NCBI RefSeq assembly: GCF_022024275.1
Contig: NZ_CP091804.1
Coordinates: 1,612,001-1,676,000, forward strand
Direction of reading: 5' to 3'
Origin: Sphingopyxis sp. BSN-002
Lineage (GTDB): Bacteria > Pseudomonadota > Alphaproteobacteria > Sphingomonadales > Sphingomonadaceae
Length of the DNA stretch: 64,000 bases
This document shows, piece by piece, positions 61,341 to 64,000 of the stretch (position 1 is its first letter; every line of letters begins with the position of its first letter). Under the pieces are notes generated by a model that saw only the letters and a program-made list of their open reading frames with translations, did not search any database and had not been told where the DNA came from. The position numbers were made by a program, and so were the translations under genes.

Positions 61341-62425
61341 TCGGCGGGTTCCTCGACAGTCAGCGCACCCCGGCGAATCTGGTCCATTTCCATCGATTTG
61401 AACAGCGCGGTGAAATTGCCCTCGCCGAAGCCTTCATCCTTCTTGCGCTGGATGAATTCGAAGAAGACCGGACCGATCACCGTCTGGCCGAAAATCTGGA
61501 GCAGCAGGCGCGGATCGCCCTGTTCGGTCGAGCCGTCGAGCAGGATGCCGCGCGACTGGAGGCCCTCGACCGACTCGCCGTGGCCCGGAAGCCGCTCCTC
61601 GAGCATTTCGTAATAGGTCGCCGGCGGCGACGGCGCGAAGGGATTGCCGAGCGCCTTGAGCTTGTCCCACGCGGCGTAGAGATCGTCGCAGCTGAAGGCG
61701 ATATGCTGGATGCCCTCGCCATTATAGGCGCGCAGATATTCCTCGATCTGGCCCTTGCCGCCCGCGCCCTCTTCGTTGAGCGGGATGCGGATCTTGCCGT
61801 CGGGGGCGGTCATCGCCTTCGAGGTGAGGCCGGTATATTCGCCCTTGATGTCGAAATAGCGGATCTCGCGGAAGCCCGCGATCCGCTCGTAGAACGCCGC
61901 CCAATGCGCCATCCGGCCGCCATAGACATTGTGCGTCAGGTGATCGATCAGCTGCATGCCCGCGCCCACCGGATGGCGATCGACGCCTTCCTCATAGACG
62001 AAGTCGATGTCGTAGATGCTGAGGTCGTCGCCGTAGCGGTCGATCAGATAGATGATCGAGCCGCCGATGCCGCGGATCGCGGGCAGCCGCAGTTCCATCG
62101 GCCCGGGCGTGACCTCGACCGGCTCGGCGCCGCGCTCGACCGCCTCGGCATAGGCCTTGGCCGCATCGCGCACGCGCCAGCCCATGCCGCACGCCGACGG
62201 GCCATGCTCGGCCGCGAAATAGGCCGCGGGCGATTTGGGCTCGTAATTGGCGATCAGGTTGATCCCGCCCTGGCGCCACAACTGGACGTCCTTCGAGCGA
62301 TGATGCGCGATCTGGGTGAAGCCCATCGCCTGAAACACCGGTTCGAGAATGCCCTTTTCGGGTGCCGAAAATTCGACGAACTCGAAGCCGTCGAGGCCCA
62401 GCGGGTTTTCGAACAGGTCGGCCAT
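61337..62425 (-). CDS. hppD: 4-Hydroxyphenylpyruvate dioxygenase
   Basis: 362 residues from ATG 62425, chosen over ATG 62449 because GGGGAA sits six bases before it. Converts 4-hydroxyphenylpyruvate to homogentisate in tyrosine degradation. Fe ligands are His162 ([12 protein letters not shown]), His241 ([11 protein letters not shown]) and Glu323 ([19 protein letters not shown]), spaced as in Pseudomonas HPPD. Preceded by a well-formed promoter/operator. Confidence 0.97.
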   Translation of the reverse strand: MADLFENPLGLDGFEFVEFSAPEKGILEPVFQAMGFTQIAHHRSKDVQLWRQGGINLIANYEPKSPAAYFAAEHGPSACGMGWRVRDAAKAYAEAVERGAEPVEVTPGPMELRLPAIRGIGGSIIYLIDRYGDDLSIYDIDFVYEEGVDRHPVGAGMQLIDHLTHNVYGGRMAHWAAFYERIAGFREIRYFDIKGEYTGLTSKAMTAPDGKIRIPLNEEGAGGKGQIEEYLRAYNGEGIQHIAFSCDDLYAAWDKLKALGNPFAPSPPATYYEMLEERLPGHGESVEGLQSRGILLDGSTEQGDPRLLLQIFGQTVIGPVFFEFIQRKKDEGFGEGNFTALFKSMEMDQIRRGALTVEEPAE

Positions 62426-62439
62426 GGTGCATTCCCCAT

Positions 62440-62486
62440 ATAGTTTCAATTGAAACTATTATGATGGATCGGGACGGGAGAGTCAA
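62440..62486 (-). promoter_or_regulatory. hppD promoter with overlapping palindromic operator
   Basis: On the minus strand TTGACT (62481-62486) and CATAAT (62458-62463) are 17 bases apart, a near-consensus promoter. The perfect 20-base palindrome ATAGTTTCAATTGAAACTAT (62440-62459) begins at the -10 box and covers the predicted start of transcription, as expected for a repressor site. The regulator, possibly a MarR-type protein, is not in this window. Confidence 0.8.
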
Positions 62487-62500
62487 TCCATCCCCACGCC

Positions 62501-62576
62501 GTCATCCCGGCGAAGGCCGGGATCTCGACGATGAGTCGTAACGATAGGGTGAGATCCCGGCCTTCGCCGGGATGAC
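62501..62576. repeat. REP-like palindromic repeat
   Basis: GTCATCCCGGCGAAGGCCGG and CCCGGCCTTCGCCGGGATGAC face each other around a 35-base centre. Lies between hppD's promoter and the ABC-F gene. Confidence 0.9.
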
Positions 62577-62589
62577 ATAATTACCGGGA

Positions 62590-64000
62590 TCAGGCCGCCG
62601 CCGTCTCGATGGCCTCAAGCGCTTCCATCCATGCCGCCTCGACGCCTTCCAGCTCGGCCGCGAGCTTGCCGCGGCGCTGCGACAGGTCGCCCATCGTCAG
62701 CTTCGCAAGCGCAGGCTCGGCGCTGGCGGGATCGAACATCGCGCGGTCGATCGCGCTGATCTGCTGCGCGAGCTTGGCGGCGCGCGCCTCATGATCCTTC
62801 GCGGTCTTGCGGAGCACCGCCTGCGCCTCGCGCGCCTTGGCGGCTTCCTGCCGCGCGGACTTGGCGTCCTTCGACTTTACCGCGGGCTTCGCATCGTCGT
62901 TCGCGGCCGACTTGCCCAGGATGAACGCGACATAATCGTCCATGCTGCCGTCGAAATCGCGCGCGGTGCCGTTATCGACGAGCACCAGCCGGTCGGCCGA
63001 CAGTTCGAGCATGTGGCGGTCGTGGCTGACGATCAGCACCGCGCCATCGAAGCCGTTGAGCGCCTGCACCAGCGCCTCGCGCGCGTCGACGTCGAGGTGG
63101 TTGGTCGGCTCGTCGAGGATCAGCAGGTGCGGCGCCTCGCGCGTGATCAGCGCCAGCGCGAGCCGCGCGCGTTCGCCGCCCGACAGCTTACCCACTTCGG
63201 TGGTCGCCTTGTTGCCGGTGAAGCCGAAGCGCCCGAGCTGCGCGCGCACCGCGCCGGGGGTCTTGCCTGTCATGACGCGCGTCATATGGCCGAGCGGCGT
63301 GTCGCTGCCGTCGAGTTCCTCGACCTGATACTGCGTGAAATATCCGACGCGCATCTTGCCCGCGAAGGCCATCGCGCCATCCTCGGGCTTCAATTGCGCT
63401 GCGAGCAGACGCGCGAGCGTCGTCTTGCCATTGCCGTTGCGGCCGAGCAGCGCGATGCGGTCGTCGGGATCGATGCGCAGGTTGAGGCGCGAGAGCACCG
63501 GATGGCCCGGCGCATAGCCGACGCTCGCAAGGTCGAGCGTGATCAGCGGCGGCTTCAGCTCGTCTCCGGGGCTCGGGAAGTCGAACACGAGGCTCGGGTC
63601 TTCCGCGATCGATGCGATCGGCTGCATCCGCGCGAGCTGTTTCGCGCGCGACTGCGCCTGTTTCGCGGTCGAGGCGCGTGCGCTGTTCCGCGCGACATAG
63701 TCCTGCAGCTTCGCGCGCTGCGCATCCTGTGCGGCCTTTGCCGCGGCGAGCTGCGCCGCGCGTTCGGCGCGCTGACGCTCGAACGCGTCATAGCCGCCAG
63801 CATAGAGCGTCACCTTCCCGCCTTCGAGGTGCAGGATATGGTCGACGACATTGTTGAGCAGGTCGCGCTCGTGGCTGATCACGACGAGCTGGCCCGGATA
63901 GGCGCGCAGAAAGCTTTCGAGCCACATCGTCGCTTCGAGATCGAGGTGGTTCGACGGCTCGTCGAGCAGCAGCAGATCGGGGTTCGAGAAGAGCAGCGCC
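62590..64000 (-). CDS. ABC-F family ATPase, truncated by window edge
   Basis: 470 codons to the edge; the frame remains open past the first Met (63927), so the true N-terminus and the first ABC domain's Walker A are outside. Visible: the end of ABC1 (LLLLDEPSNHLDLEATMWLE), the ABC-F linker helix rich in Arg/Gln/Ala (AAQLAAAKAAQDAQRAKLQD), and ABC2 with Walker A IALLGRNGNGKTTLARLL, signature KLSGGERARLALALI and Walker B LLILDEPTNHLDVDA. A helical C-terminal tail follows. Ribosome-associated ATPase, of the Uup/EttA/YheS kind; which one cannot be told here. Confidence 0.93.
   Translation of the reverse strand, partial: ALLFSNPDLLLLDEPSNHLDLEATMWLESFLRAYPGQLVVISHERDLLNNVVDHILHLEGGKVTLYAGGYDAFERQRAERAAQLAAAKAAQDAQRAKLQDYVARNSARASTAKQAQSRAKQLARMQPIASIAEDPSLVFDFPSPGDELKPPLITLDLASVGYAPGHPVLSRLNLRIDPDDRIALLGRNGNGKTTLARLLAAQLKPEDGAMAFAGKMRVGYFTQYQVEELDGSDTPLGHMTRVMTGKTPGAVRAQLGRFGFTGNKATTEVGKLSGGERARLALALITREAPHLLILDEPTNHLDVDAREALVQALNGFDGAVLIVSHDRHMLELSADRLVLVDNGTARDFDGSMDDYVAFILGKSAANDDAKPAVKSKDAKSARQEAAKAREAQAVLRKTAKDHEARAAKLAQQISAIDRAMFDPASAEPALAKLTMGDLSQRRGKLAAELEGVEAAWMEALEAIETAAA

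Overview
The window looks like a GC-rich alphaproteobacterial chromosome, most likely a sphingomonad of the Sphingopyxis/Sphingomonas type. The basis is gene content (ATP12 chaperone, alpha-type SspB, DUF2585, DUF2141, carotenoid genes with lycopene cyclase, a large TonB-dependent receptor with a carboxypeptidase-regulatory N-terminus), the typical sphingomonad palindromic intergenic repeats, and heavy G/C third-position use. I see no phage, insertion sequence, integrase, CRISPR array or plasmid replication gene. It reads as a core chromosomal segment in short, tightly packed operons, many with ATGA or GTGA overlaps.

Layout. 1-9.7 kb: 5'-truncated aconitase, two small membrane proteins, a secreted amidohydrolase, tRNA-Val, a winged-helix protein, an anchored SNase-like nuclease, then a coupled run crcB - RluA-type pseudouridine synthase - PaiB-like protein and a small membrane protein - ATP12. 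9.7-15.1 kb: a catabolic locus with a crotonase, a 2-hydroxychromene-2-carboxylate isomerase-like protein and an acyl-CoA synthetase on the minus strand, a degenerate OmpR-type regulator, and a divergent second acyl-CoA ligase. 15.1-15.5 kb is non-coding and full of palindromic repeats. 15.5-22 kb: a coupled LOG - crtB - pnuC - nicotinamide riboside kinase chain, then crtY-crtI, and on the other strand a sterol-desaturase-like hydroxylase whose 3' end overlaps a DUF2141 gene. 22-30.2 kb: lnt, metK-thrC, an orphan secreted protein, trmB and a PBP1A-type transglycosylase/transpeptidase. 30.3-36.4 kb: a small secreted protein, a LysR regulator, a TSUP permease, unknowns, a FabH-like ketosynthase and a ChaA antiporter.

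36.4-43.6 kb: histidine genes hisB-hisH-hisA-hisF, then sspB, fumC, small membrane proteins, gmk and a lipoprotein. 43.6-47.3 kb: a fatty-acid oxidation group (acyl-CoA dehydrogenase, thiolase, HSD10-like SDR, thioesterase). 47.5-55 kb: an SMP-30 lactonase, an M3 metallopeptidase with a clear terminator, a three-gene module (SPFH protein, ribbon-helix-helix protein with an AT-hook-like tail, small membrane protein) preceded by a 28-bp imperfect palindrome, then rpe and a heparinase-like gene. 55-64 kb: a TonB-dependent receptor, purH, a YqaA-like protein, the tyrosine-degradation pair hppD plus a VOC protein with a well-formed promoter/operator, and a truncated ABC-F ATPase.

The least described parts are the SPFH/RHH module, the degenerate regulator between two acyl-CoA ligases, the coupling of crtB to LOG and nicotinamide riboside salvage genes, and a 158-bp composite repeat present almost unchanged in two places and degenerate in a third. 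All functions are read from motifs and family knowledge; no database search was possible.
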